Of a stretch of 41,209 nucleotides of DNA, positions 24,211-33,754 are shown piece after piece (the stretch's first letter is position 1; each line of letters starts with the position of its first letter). The DNA is from Clostridia bacterium (GTDB lineage Bacteria; Bacillota; Clostridia; Christensenellales; CAG-138), in the NCBI GenBank assembly GCA_017407205.1, contig JAFQXA010000019.1, positions 1 to 41,209 of the forward strand, read 5' to 3'. A model generated the notes under the pieces. It was given only the letters and a program-made list of their open reading frames with translations, made no database searches and had not been told where the DNA came from. A program made the translations under genes and the position numbers.

Positions 24211-27200
24211 ATGAGAAGATTTATTTGCACGACATTGGCGGCTTTGCTTTTTGCAACATCCGTTCCAACGGCATCATTTGCAAGATTAAGTGAAGAAAAC
24301 AATATAGGTGCAGAGGCGGTAACGATGGACACACAGCAAAGGAGTGTGTCTCAGTTTGCGCTTTCCGATTCGCTTTTGACAAAGGGCAGTTTGCAGTATA
24401 TGGTCATAGACGGTGAGGAGATCACAATTGTCAAGTGTGATACTTCTGCATCCGGCACGGTAACGATACCGTCAAGCATTGATGGAGTTCCTGTTACGAC
24501 AATCGGAACGAGTGCTTTTTATCAGTGCACGCTTTTGACAAAGGTTGTTATCCCTCAAAGCGTTCAAAACATAAGCACAAGTGCTTTTGCAGAGTGCACT
24601 TCGCTTACTGCGGTTGAGATGACGACGGGACTTAAAAAGATTGGCTATTATGCTTTTAGTGACTGCACGTCACTTAAGTCTGTAACCATTCCTCAGAGCG
24701 TTGAGAGCATTGGCGAAAAGCCGTTCCGTTCCTGCTCATCACTCGAAACGATAAATGTTGCTGTGGGTAATTCATACTACACGGCAGTTGACGGCGTTTT
24801 GTATGATAAGGCTTGCACAAAGCTTATTGATTATCCGTCAGGCAAGAAAAACACGGAGTTCACTGTACCTTCAGGCGTAAAAGAGCTTGGTAACTACAGC
24901 TTTTATGAAGACGAAAATCTCCTCACATTGAACATTCCGGATTCTGTTACAAAGCTTGGTGAGCAGGCAATAAGGGGAAGTAAAAGCCTTCGCAAAATCA
25001 GCATCGGTGCAGGCGTGAACGCACTTGGCAACACTGTGTTTACAGCTTGCGAGGAGCTTAAAGAGATAGTTGTTTCTCCGTCAAACAAAGCATTCTCCGC
25101 AGAGGGCGGTGCATTATACAGCAAGGACAGGAGAGTTCTCTACTGCGTTGGCGGCGGTGTTTCGGGTGTGTTTACAATCCCCGATACCGTTGAAACTGTG
25201 CTTGGAATGTCCATGGCATCATGCAAGAGAATCGGCGAAATAAAGGTGCCTGAGAGTGTAACTTCAATCGAGGCAAATGCTTTCCGTGACTGCGAGTCCT
25301 TGCTCGACATAACGGTTGATGAAAATAATGATAAATATGTATCAATAGACGGTGTTCTTTTCAACAAGACAAAGACCACGCTTATTTGCTTCCCGGCAGG
25401 CAGGGGCGGTGCATATGCAATCCCTCAGGGAACTACACGGCTTGAAAACTACGCTTTTTACGGAAACAACGGTTTGACGAGCGTTGATATTCCTGCAACC
25501 GTAAAAGAAATCGGCAACTATGTTTTCATGGCTTCAACATCGTTGCAGACAGCATTCTTCTTCGGTGCGGTTCCCCAGAACTTTGGCGACAGAGTTTTTG
25601 AGAATACCGACAGCGGATTTGCGATCTATTATATGCCCGAATACAGAAACAGTTGGGCAGAGGGCGGTCGTGTTGTATGGAACGGTTATCCTATATATGA
25701 GCTTGAAAAGGCAGGAACTGATGAAAACGGCTTTGAGTACATTGTCGCAGACGGCTATGCGAGAATAAGAGCGTACAAAGGCATGGGTGGCGTTGTTACT
25801 GTTCCCGCAAACATTGACTCATACCCCGTATCAATGCTTTACGAGGGACTTTTCAAGTCGCGTGAGGATATCACAAGTGTAACTGTAGAAAAGGGCATAA
25901 CGGTCATACCGAGCAATATGTTCTCGGCCTGCACATCCCTTGAGCTTGTTTCATTGCCCACAACAATCACAACAATAGGCGAAAATGCTTTTTACGCCTG
26001 TGCATCACTTACGAGCGTAACGCTTCCGAGCGGTATTAAAGAAATTCCTGACGGGGCTTTCACTGCCTGCGCATCACTTACACGCGTAACTATTCCGAGA
26101 ACGGTTGAGAGAATAGGCTGTGAGAGCTTTTACGGTTGCAGCTCATTAAAGAGTGTTACAATTCCTGCGAATACGCAGTATATCGGCGAATATGCTTTCG
26201 GTGCATGCAGATCACTCCTTGAGGTTTCAATTGGTGCAGGCGTAAGTACATTGGGCGATTATGCTTTCTATAACTGCCCAAATCTTACGGAAGCAGGCTT
26301 TGATGCAATGCCTCCTGCAAATTTGGGTGTAAGCGTTTTTGAAAAGGCAAATGCAAGCTTCAAGGTAAGCTGTTTTGAGGAATATATGCCATATTTTGAT
26401 CCGTTCTCAAGCGGAAAGTGGCAGGGCTATAAAATAGTTCTTCGCGATAGAGTATACGAGGGCTTTGTATACTATGCAAAGGAAGATAACACGATAGCAA
26501 TAAAGACATACAGGGGCGAGGATACTGCCTTGTCAGTACCTGCAAGCATAAACGGTGTTTCTGTTACATCGATAGATGCAGGAGCTTTTGAAAATACGGA
26601 AGCGATAGTTTCGATAGTTATTCCCGATACTGTTTTAACAGTCGGTGCAAACGCGTTTGCATACTGCACATCGCTCAAACAGGTCACGATAGGCAAGGGC
26701 GTAACAGCAATCGGCGACCGTGCGTTTGACGGCTGTGATGCACTTGCTTCAATCAGCGTTACAAGCGGAAACAAGCATTATGCTTCGATAGACGGTGCAC
26801 TTTATGATGCAAGTATGACAAAGCTCATACTTTTCCCCGATGCATATACGGGAAATGTTGTGGTGCCACAAAGTGTAAAGACGATATTGTCATATGCATT
26901 TGATAACTGCAAAAACATTACATTTGTAAAACTGCCGGAAGGACTTTTGTCAATAGGCGACAATGCGTTCTCAGCCTGCATATCACTTGTTAATGTTGTA
27001 ATACCTTCAACAGTAACCGAAATAGGCGATAACGCTTTCCGCAACTGCACATCCTTAAAGGCTGCTTGCTTCAAGGGTGCAGCACCCAAGTTCGGCAAGT
27101 CGGTATTTTCGGGTGTTGATGTATCGTTCATGATAAGATACCTTGCTTCAAACACTTCTTCGTGGAAAAAGCAGGGCACAACATACGAGGGCTATGACAT

Positions 27201-27633
27201 TGTTGCCTTTGATACATTTAACCAAATAGTACTTACAGAGAACAGTACCTGCAGGATAGACGGTGCATACATCGTCAATATTCCGATAAAGACTATAGTT
27301 GTTGAGCTGTCGCTTATCGAGATAACATCAAACGGTATCCGTGTTGTAAATACGGAGGGAAAGGCACAGGGCGACTATTCGGTAATATGCACAGGGCACA
27401 GGGTACAGCTTGTGCAGTCCGGCATAGTTATGGACGAATATTCGGCTGCTGTACTTGGTGATATAAACGGTGACGGTAATATATCATCTCGTGATATAGC
27501 TCCCATGCAGAGAGCTGTTGCAGGAACTACGGTTTTGTTTGGTGCATATTTCAAAGCAGCGGACATGAGTGGCGACAGCAAGGTAAATTCAAGGGATATA
27601 GCACTTGTCCAAAGAGCTTTGCTCGGCAATTGA
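24211..27633 (+). CDS. Secreted BspA-like leucine-rich-repeat protein with C-terminal dockerin
   Basis: 1140 residues. A signal peptide (1-24) precedes three blocks of LRR_5/BspA-type repeats (about 50-490, 500-740, 750-1000; unit pattern VTIPQSVESIGEKPF, AFSDCTSLKSV). Each block opens with a similar YKG...VPA.I strand. A beta module (about 1006-1083) then leads into a dockerin (1083-1140) with two calcium loops, DINGDGNISSRD and DMSGDSKVNSRD. BspA-like repeats usually mediate adhesion to host or bacterial surfaces. The dockerin implies attachment to a cohesin, and cohesin-like domains are encoded in the next two genes, so it is probably the adhesive cargo of that surface complex. No catalytic domain is present. 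Confidence 0.9.
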   Translation: MRRFICTTLAALLFATSVPTASFARLSEENNIGAEAVTMDTQQRSVSQFALSDSLLTKGSLQYMVIDGEEITIVKCDTSASGTVTIPSSIDGVPVTTIGTSAFYQCTLLTKVVIPQSVQNISTSAFAECTSLTAVEMTTGLKKIGYYAFSDCTSLKSVTIPQSVESIGEKPFRSCSSLETINVAVGNSYYTAVDGVLYDKACTKLIDYPSGKKNTEFTVPSGVKELGNYSFYEDENLLTLNIPDSVTKLGEQAIRGSKSLRKISIGAGVNALGNTVFTACEELKEIVVSPSNKAFSAEGGALYSKDRRVLYCVGGGVSGVFTIPDTVETVLGMSMASCKRIGEIKVPESVTSIEANAFRDCESLLDITVDENNDKYVSIDGVLFNKTKTTLICFPAGRGGAYAIPQGTTRLENYAFYGNNGLTSVDIPATVKEIGNYVFMASTSLQTAFFFGAVPQNFGDRVFENTDSGFAIYYMPEYRNSWAEGGRVVWNGYPIYELEKAGTDENGFEYIVADGYARIRAYKGMGGVVTVPANIDSYPVSMLYEGLFKSREDITSVTVEKGITVIPSNMFSACTSLELVSLPTTITTIGENAFYACASLTSVTLPSGIKEIPDGAFTACASLTRVTIPRTVERIGCESFYGCSSLKSVTIPANTQYIGEYAFGACRSLLEVSIGAGVSTLGDYAFYNCPNLTEAGFDAMPPANLGVSVFEKANASFKVSCFEEYMPYFDPFSSGKWQGYKIVLRDRVYEGFVYYAKEDNTIAIKTYRGEDTALSVPASINGVSVTSIDAGAFENTEAIVSIVIPDTVLTVGANAFAYCTSLKQVTIGKGVTAIGDRAFDGCDALASISVTSGNKHYASIDGALYDASMTKLILFPDAYTGNVVVPQSVKTILSYAFDNCKNITFVKLPEGLLSIGDNAFSACISLVNVVIPSTVTEIGDNAFRNCTSLKAACFKGAAPKFGKSVFSGVDVSFMIRYLASNTSSWKKQGTTYEGYDIVAFDTFNQIVLTENSTCRIDGAYIVNIPIKTIVVELSLIEITSNGIRVVNTEGKAQGDYSVICTGHRVQLVQSGIVMDEYSAAVLGDINGDGNISSRDIAPMQRAVAGTTVLFGAYFKAADMSGDSKVNSRDIALVQRALLGN

Positions 27634-27673
27634 CAAGCTGACGATGAGTTTAAATAAAACGGAGGAAAATGTA

Positions 27674-28375
27674 ATGAAAAAAACAGTTTCACTTATTTTG
27701 CTTGCAATGCTTTTATTTGCATTCGCTTGCCCGAGCTTTGCAGCTAACAAGACGCAAATTAAGGTATCAGCTTCACAGACGGAAGCAACAGTCGGTGATG
27801 AAATCGAAATCACGGTTGCTTTTGAAGGCACACCTGCAAACAATATCTGCGTTCTTGAGCTTGTAGTTCCCATTGATAAGAATGCGTTTTCATATGTTGA
27901 GGGTTCGGCTTTGCAGAGCCTTGAAAAGGCATCGGGCATGACAACAAGCGCTGCACAGTATCGCGAAAAGAGTGCAGACGTTTTCTGCAATTGGGTTGAC
28001 GTACAGTCAGTAATCCCCGAAAGCACAACCACGATTTATACATTCAAGGTTAAAGTTACAGAGTATGCAAAAAACGGCGAGTATACATTTGCATTGAGTG
28101 AGGACAGCTTCCTTACGGATGTAAACATCGAAGATATTTTCTTTGATGCACATTCCTGCAAGGTAGCGGTAGCAGGTTCGCCCGAAACACCGGTTGAGAC
28201 AGAAGTGCCTAATGCACAGGTAACTCCCGATGGTGCAGGTCAGAACAATATCGGTCTCGAAAATGTTGCAGATCCTATAGCAAAGGGCAACGATTCACTT
28301 ATCTGGATTATCATAGGTGCAGTAGTATTGCTTGGTGCAGGTGCTGTGATTTTTGTAAAGGCGAAGAAAAAGTAA
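27674..28375 (+). CDS. Membrane-anchored cohesin-like protein
   Basis: 233 residues from ATG 27674 (GGAGG at 27661-27665), 40 bases after the dockerin gene. A signal peptide (1-23) is followed by a beta-sandwich resembling cohesins (about 25-165: VGDEIEITVAFEG, VLELVVPIDKNAFSYVEG, and the closing TFKVKV, YTFALSEDSFL). A Pro/Thr/Glu-rich linker leads to a C-terminal membrane helix (SLIWIIIGAVVLLGAGAVIF) and a KAKKK tail. The layout is that of a single-cohesin anchoring scaffoldin that ties dockerin-bearing proteins to the cell membrane. Cohesin identity rests on pattern and context, so partner specificity is unproven. Confidence 0.78.
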   Translation: MKKTVSLILLAMLLFAFACPSFAANKTQIKVSASQTEATVGDEIEITVAFEGTPANNICVLELVVPIDKNAFSYVEGSALQSLEKASGMTTSAAQYREKSADVFCNWVDVQSVIPESTTTIYTFKVKVTEYAKNGEYTFALSEDSFLTDVNIEDIFFDAHSCKVAVAGSPETPVETEVPNAQVTPDGAGQNNIGLENVADPIAKGNDSLIWIIIGAVVLLGAGAVIFVKAKKK

Positions 28376-28434
28376 AAGTCAGTTTGACAGAAGTTCAATC
28401 ACGAAAACGGTCCGAATGTATAGGAGGAGATTGA

Positions 28435-31400
28435 ATGAAAAAAGTAATAAGCATAACACTTGCAATTTTAATAGTGCTTTTGGCATTGCCTGTCAATGCT
28501 TTGAATTTGAACAGTGCAGATTTTAAAATCAGTGTTTTTGAGGGCGAGACGCTTGAGCCGCAGCTTACCCCGGAGGCAACGCCCGAAGTGACGGCAGAGC
28601 CTCCTGTGAGCACGCCGCTTCCCACGGCAGAGCCGACAATCGAGCCGACTCCGATTCCGACAGCCGAGCTCACGGCAGAGCCTATAATCGAGCCTACAAT
28701 CGAGCCCACGGCAGAGCCGACAATCGAACCGACGCCGACAGAGAAGCCAACTCCGGTTCCCACACCCACGCCGACAATCGAGCCGACTCCTGTTCCCACA
28801 CCGACTCCGACACTTATGCTCATAAGCACAAGCACGTACACGGAGGACGGAACATATCTTTACGGAGTTTTGGCAAAGACGAGTGCAGAAGCTGTCATTG
28901 CAAACTTTCTTCCCGGTAATATTCGCATAATAAGCTACAGCGGAGCAGTACTTTCAAAGAGTTCAAGTGTTGGTACGGGTGCCAAGGTTCAGCTCATGGA
29001 TGGAGAAAATGTTATAGACAGCCTGACTGTTTTGGTAGAGGGTGATGTTAACGGTGACGGTGCTGTAAACAACAGTGATACAGCTGCAATGCAGGCACAT
29101 ATCGAAGGCAAAGTTCTTTTGGATTCAAGTTTCTTCTCCGTTGCGAATATCGTTTCCGACACTTTGATAGATACAAAGGACGTGCTTGCACTCCAGAAGA
29201 TTATTTCAGGCATCGAGGGCGGTGCTTCAGCGGTTGCACTCCCCAATACCGTGAAGTTCAAATTTTCAAGCGATAAGGCAAAGGCAAACGATGAGCTCAC
29301 CGTGACGGTAAGTATAGTTCCTGCTTCTTCGGCACTTTGTGCATTTGAATTGTCAATACCTGTATCGACTGATGCATTTTCGTATGTTGACGGTTCCCTT
29401 AAGTATCTTGCAACTCTTGATAAGGCAAGTGTAGGCGGTGCATCATACAGTGCAATAAAGAAAAGCATAATGTGCAATTATTCGGACATTACGGCACCGT
29501 TAATCGGTGAAACAAATATTCTTGAGTTCAAGGTGCGTGTAAATGAGAGCTTTGAAGGCGGAAAAGCTGTGCTTGAGACAGCAAGCCAAAGCTTCATGCT
29601 TGACGGCAAAGGCACAAGTATTCCCATAGAGAACTCATGCACAGAGCTTGTTGTGTATGCAGAGCACCCCGAGTTTGAGTATACAGTAGATGGCTCAAGG
29701 GCAACTATTACCCGATACAAGGGCAAGAGCTCCACTGTTGTAATACCTGACACGATATCCGGCTTTGACGTTGTTGCGATAGCGGACAAGGTCTTTGAAA
29801 ACAATATGACGCTTGAAAAGGTGGAAACAGGCGAAAAGCTTGAAAGCATCGGCAAGCGTGCGTTCGCAGGCTGCGGAATTTTGTCGTCTGTAACATTCGA
29901 CTCGCCCTTGCTCACAGTAATAGGCGATGAAGCTTTTTACGGTTGTGCAAGATTAAGAAATGTCGTTCTTCCAACGGGCGTTGTTTCGATAGGTAATTAT
30001 GCGTTCTACGGCTGCAGCGGTATTGTATCGGTTTCACTTCCCGATTCGCTTAAAACCATAGGCGATTATGCTTTCTATGGCTGTGCAAATATTGTAAGCA
30101 TAAATATTACGCGTGCTGTTGACAGTATCGGATACCGTGCACTTTCATCCTGCACAAAGTTGAGAACAATTACGGTAAGCGCAGCAAATACTGTATATTC
30201 ATCTGTTGAAGGCATACTTTACAGTGCGGACAAGAAAACATTGATACTCTGTCCTGCCGGCAAAAGCGGAGAGGTCACAATACCCGAAACTGTTGAAGTA
30301 ATCGAAAAGAGTGCATTTGAGGGTTGCGGATTGATTACGCGTGTTGATATTTTGGGCAACATAACTTCAATCGGCAACGAAGCATTTTTGATGGCAACCT
30401 CACTTGAGGGCGCATATTTCCATGGCTTGGCTCCTGTTAATTTTGGCGAGAATGTATTTTCATACGCTAAAGAGAATTTCACAGTGTACTGCCTCGAACA
30501 AAACCTTTCAAGCTTTGCACCAAACGGTGAAACAACATACAAAGGCTATCCGCTTGCTGTGTTCGATAACACCCCTGCACCCACTCCGCATCCTGACTAT
30601 GACTATAAGGTCGAAAACTCGAATGCTGTGATAACGGGCTACAAGGGAGCAGGCGGATATATAGAGATCCCGTCCATGATGCTCGAGTATCCTGTTGTAA
30701 AGATTGCGGACGAGGCATTTTCGGGAGTATCGAGCATAACAGGCGCACTTATTCCCGACAGCGTAAATGAGATTGGCAACAGGGCATTTTATAATTGCAC
30801 AGCACTTGAAGACATAACGCTTTCAAACGGTGTAAAAACAATAGGGGCTTATGCATTTGCATACAGCGGAATAAACAGCGTAACGCTTACGGACAGTGTT
30901 GTTTCAGTCGGAGAGAGGGCGTTTGCAAATTGTCCGAACATGACAAATGCTGTAATATCCTCAAGCGTAAAAACTATTAACGGAAATGTATTTGCCTATT
31001 CTCCCACGCTTACTCAAATAACAGTTCAGGATAAGAACGCAAATTACTCGTCGGTAAACGGTATGCTCTATAACAAGGATAAAACAAAGCTTATCGCTTG
31101 TCCCTCGGGTAAGAGTGGTACATGTACTACCGTAAAGACACTTGAGACAATAGGCGAATATGCGTTTGCAGGCTGTGCGAAGATTACAAAAATAGCGCTT
31201 TCTGCAAATACAAGTGCAATTGAGGACTTTGCATTTGACAGCACAACTTCGCTTATGTCGTTTGAAGTATCACCTTTCAACACGCATTATGTAGCTTTGG
31301 ACGGAATGCTTTATACATACGACAAGACGGTATTTGTAGCTTGTCCTGCAGGAAAAGCAGGAAGTGCAAGCATAGCACAGGGCACAAAGGGTATTGCGGC

Positions 31401-32166
31401 AAATGCATTCAATCATTCACAGCTTGCAAGCATATCGATTCCCGAAAGTGTTACGGACATTTATGAGTATGCGTTCAGCGACTCTGTAAAGCTTGAAAGA
31501 ATAATGATTCCCGAAAGCGTTGTAATGATTGGCAACGGTGCTTTTGCAGGCTGTTCAAAGCTCAAGACGGCAGACTTTTACGGCAAGCCTCCTGCGGCGT
31601 TTGGCAACAATGTTTTTGAAAACACATCAAGCGGATTTGTAATCCGTTATCTTGAGTGGAACAAATCCTATTGGAGTCCTACAGGTGCAAACAATTATAA
31701 GGGATATCCCATTGAGCCGTTTGCGGTTTTGAGACTCAATGAAAAGAGTGCGTACACAATCGAAACAAAGTATTCAAGAATTGGCGGAATAAGCGAAAAT
31801 ACAACGGTTGAAGCATTCCTGAAAAACTTTACTCCTGCGACAATGCGTGTGCTTGATACTTACGGCAAAGAACTTCGTGATGTTAATCTCGTAGGAACAG
31901 GTTGTAAAGTGCAGCTTATTGATGCAAGCGGAAACGTAATGGATGAGCTTGACATAATTATGGAAGGCGACGCAACGGGTGATGCTCGAATCGACTCAAG
32001 GGATATAGCTGTAATACAGAGCCACATACTTGAAATGTCTTCATTAAGCGGTGTGTATCTTAATGCGGCAGATTTGACGGGTGACGGCACATTAAGGTCA
32101 AATGATTTGGTTGTGGTACTTAAGCACATAATCGGCATAAAGCAGATAAATGGCAATAAGAAATAA
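28435..32166 (+). CDS. Secreted scaffold-like protein: dockerin, cohesin-like domain, BspA-type repeats, second dockerin
   Basis: 1243 residues. After a signal peptide (1-22) comes a Pro/Thr/Glu linker (about 39-125), a beta module, and a first dockerin (about 202-262) with a good first loop (DVNGDGAVNNSD) but a degenerate second one (NIVSDTLIDTKD). A cohesin-like domain follows (about 272-408, CAFELSIPVSTDAFSYVDG, close to the anchored protein), then two BspA-type leucine-rich-repeat blocks (about 414-705 and 725-1095), another beta module, and a C-terminal dockerin (about 1176-1235, DATGDARIDSRD and DLTGDGTLRSND). Carrying both partner types, it could bridge the anchor and further dockerin proteins or form chains. 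Third gene of the operon, 59 bases after the anchor gene. Confidence 0.85.
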   Translation: MKKVISITLAILIVLLALPVNALNLNSADFKISVFEGETLEPQLTPEATPEVTAEPPVSTPLPTAEPTIEPTPIPTAELTAEPIIEPTIEPTAEPTIEPTPTEKPTPVPTPTPTIEPTPVPTPTPTLMLISTSTYTEDGTYLYGVLAKTSAEAVIANFLPGNIRIISYSGAVLSKSSSVGTGAKVQLMDGENVIDSLTVLVEGDVNGDGAVNNSDTAAMQAHIEGKVLLDSSFFSVANIVSDTLIDTKDVLALQKIISGIEGGASAVALPNTVKFKFSSDKAKANDELTVTVSIVPASSALCAFELSIPVSTDAFSYVDGSLKYLATLDKASVGGASYSAIKKSIMCNYSDITAPLIGETNILEFKVRVNESFEGGKAVLETASQSFMLDGKGTSIPIENSCTELVVYAEHPEFEYTVDGSRATITRYKGKSSTVVIPDTISGFDVVAIADKVFENNMTLEKVETGEKLESIGKRAFAGCGILSSVTFDSPLLTVIGDEAFYGCARLRNVVLPTGVVSIGNYAFYGCSGIVSVSLPDSLKTIGDYAFYGCANIVSINITRAVDSIGYRALSSCTKLRTITVSAANTVYSSVEGILYSADKKTLILCPAGKSGEVTIPETVEVIEKSAFEGCGLITRVDILGNITSIGNEAFLMATSLEGAYFHGLAPVNFGENVFSYAKENFTVYCLEQNLSSFAPNGETTYKGYPLAVFDNTPAPTPHPDYDYKVENSNAVITGYKGAGGYIEIPSMMLEYPVVKIADEAFSGVSSITGALIPDSVNEIGNRAFYNCTALEDITLSNGVKTIGAYAFAYSGINSVTLTDSVVSVGERAFANCPNMTNAVISSSVKTINGNVFAYSPTLTQITVQDKNANYSSVNGMLYNKDKTKLIACPSGKSGTCTTVKTLETIGEYAFAGCAKITKIALSANTSAIEDFAFDSTTSLMSFEVSPFNTHYVALDGMLYTYDKTVFVACPAGKAGSASIAQGTKGIAANAFNHSQLASISIPESVTDIYEYAFSDSVKLERIMIPESVVMIGNGAFAGCSKLKTADFYGKPPAAFGNNVFENTSSGFVIRYLEWNKSYWSPTGANNYKGYPIEPFAVLRLNEKSAYTIETKYSRIGGISENTTVEAFLKNFTPATMRVLDTYGKELRDVNLVGTGCKVQLIDASGNVMDELDIIMEGDATGDARIDSRDIAVIQSHILEMSSLSGVYLNAADLTGDGTLRSNDLVVVLKHIIGIKQINGNKK
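28549..28815 (+). repeat. Pro-Thr-Glu linker minisatellite
   Basis: Repeats of variants of ACAATCGAGCC and ACTCCGGTTCCCAC units encode EPTIEPT and PVPTPTPT runs, about 88 residues. It is a flexible extracellular linker typical of scaffoldins and prone to length change. Confidence 0.85.
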
Positions 32167-32178
32167 GACAAACAAAAT

Positions 32179-32210
32179 AAAACTGCGTGCTTTTACGGCA
32201 CGCAGTTTTT
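32179..32210. terminator. Bidirectional terminator after the cohesin/dockerin operon
   Basis: AAACTGCGTGC pairs with GCACGCAGTTT around a seven-base loop, with TT on the plus side and an A-rich left flank for the convergent phosphatase gene. Confidence 0.9.
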
Positions 32211-32224
32211 ATATACAAAATTTC

Positions 32225-32827
32225 TCAGTCCGAAAGCTTATCCACTCTTTCAAAGTCTGAAAAAATTCGCTTGCTTTGCCAAAGCTCTTTGTCAATCGTT
32301 ATTTTGTAGCCTGTGCAGTTTTGACAGAAATAGTCAAAATAGTCATTAGGTGAACGCGTCAAGGTTGACATTATCCCCATTATTGTGCCACCGTGTGCAA
32401 CAACAAAAGCTTCCTTCTCACCTTTTTCAAGACAGAGGTCAACAATCTCTCCAAAAGCCTTGCTTACACGCATTGAGAACTCGGTTCTGCTTTCACCGTT
32501 CGGGCAGGGGAGTGCCCAATTGCTTTCAAGCCAAGCAATATATGCCTTGTCGTCTTTCATTTCGTCAGCCGTCCTGCCTTCAAAATCACCAAAGCACATC
32601 TCTCTCAAACCCTCCACAACGGTCTGTGAAGCGTTTTCAAAGCATATTGAGGCAGTTTGCTGAGTCCTTGACAAAGGCGTTACAAAAACGTGTTTAACAC
32701 GTTTCATTGAACCTGCGTTTTTGGCTTGAAGCATACCTTCCTCGCAAAGAGGGTCATCTATCGTGCCGTTGTATCTGCCTATTTTGTTTCCGTGTGTTTT
32801 TCCGTGACGGATTATTGTGATTTCCAT
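32225..32827 (-). CDS. Histidine phosphatase family protein (phosphoglycerate mutase-like)
   Basis: 200 residues. The branch-1 signature IIRHGKT (Arg7-His8-Gly9, phospho-histidine nucleophile), TPLSRTQQTA, REMCFGDFEG (acid) and VVAHGG (second histidine) are all present. The family includes cofactor-dependent mutases, alpha-ribazole phosphatase (CobC) and general phosphatases. Length and the FGDFEG segment fit a CobC/GpmB-like phosphatase, but no cobalamin genes are nearby, so the substrate is open. Single gene, sharing a terminator with the operon that points at it. Confidence 0.92.
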   Translation of the reverse strand: MEITIIRHGKTHGNKIGRYNGTIDDPLCEEGMLQAKNAGSMKRVKHVFVTPLSRTQQTASICFENASQTVVEGLREMCFGDFEGRTADEMKDDKAYIAWLESNWALPCPNGESRTEFSMRVSKAFGEIVDLCLEKGEKEAFVVAHGGTIMGIMSTLTRSPNDYFDYFCQNCTGYKITIDKELWQSKRIFSDFERVDKLSD

Positions 32828-32900
32828 TGTATTAATCTAATCCCAAGTAAAATTTGTACTTACAGTATATAATAAATCACTTTCAAATAACAGAGTTTTA

Positions 32901-32929
32901 TTGAATGAGAAAACGGAAAATTGTATAAT
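32901..32929 (+). promoter_or_regulatory. Promoter of the MBL-fold/Mrp pair
   Basis: TTGAAT (32901-32906), a 17-bp spacer and TATAAT (32924-32929). Transcription should start near 32936, leaving a short leader with a very strong ribosome site. Confidence 0.8.
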
Positions 32930-32960
32930 ATATACAAGTCAAGGGGAGGGGGGTACGCTC

Positions 32961-33743
32961 ATGAAAGTTACTGTATTGTCTGAGAATACAGCTTGCCGTG
33001 ATGACTTGAAAGCTGAACATGGCTTGAGTCTTTATATAGAAACAAACGACAAGAAAATACTGTATGATATGGGCGCAAGCGATGCATTTTTATATAATGC
33101 CAAAATGCTAGGAACTGACCTCTCACTTGTGGATATCGCGGTTTTATCCCATGCACACTATGACCATGCCGGTGGTATTTCAGCGTTTTTTGAAGTCAAT
33201 AAAAAGGCAAAGCTTTATTTGAGCAAGCAGGCATATTTAAAGTGTTTTTCGGGGGATAGGTATATTGGTATAGACCATGCAGCACTCAAGGCAAACAAAG
33301 AACGACTTGTGCTCACAGATGATTTTATGTGCATAGATGAGGGTATAAGGCTTTATTCTCTCAATGAAAATGAAAGGTTTTATCCTATGCAAAACGAATC
33401 ACTCTATGTACTTTGTGACGGAGAAAAACAAGCGGATGAGTTCTTGCATGAGCAGTATCTTGAAATTACGGAAGGCAAAAGCACGCTTTTATTCAGTTCC
33501 TGCTCGCATAAGGGAATAATCAATATTGCAAAGTGGAGCGAAGCGGATATAATAATAGGTGGCTTCCATTTTTTCAAGACGGAGCTCTCGGACTTTTTAG
33601 CCGAAACAGCACATGAGCTTTTAAGCTTGAAAAAGAAATACTACACCTGCCATTGCACAGGCATGGAGCAGTATCTTTATATGAAGAAAATAATGGGTGA
33701 TTGCGTGGAATATATTTCATGCGGTCATGAGTTGAATTTTTAG
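32961..33743 (+). CDS. Metallo-beta-lactamase-fold hydrolase, DHPPS-like
   Basis: 260 residues from ATG 32961, preceded by GGGGAGGGGGG; the in-frame ATG at 32901 lies inside the promoter. Metal ligands are in SHAHYDHAGG (His64, His66, Asp68, His69), with SCSHKGIINI and the terminal ISCGHELNF supplying later ligands. The late SCSH and GGFH strands match the subgroup named after 7,8-dihydropterin-6-methyl-aminobenzene phosphate synthase, which in bacteria is mostly of unknown substrate. It lies 11 bases before the Mrp-like ATPase and is co-transcribed with it. Confidence 0.88.
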   Translation: MKVTVLSENTACRDDLKAEHGLSLYIETNDKKILYDMGASDAFLYNAKMLGTDLSLVDIAVLSHAHYDHAGGISAFFEVNKKAKLYLSKQAYLKCFSGDRYIGIDHAALKANKERLVLTDDFMCIDEGIRLYSLNENERFYPMQNESLYVLCDGEKQADEFLHEQYLEITEGKSTLLFSSCSHKGIINIAKWSEADIIIGGFHFFKTELSDFLAETAHELLSLKKKYYTCHCTGMEQYLYMKKIMGDCVEYISCGHELNF

Positions 33744-33754
33744 GAGGAATTGAA

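Noticed and set aside
28395..28841. 148-residue Gly/Val/Ser-repeat ORF on the minus strand
   Set aside because: It is the antisense reading of the Pro-Thr-Glu linker minisatellite; the repeat explains the long open frame.
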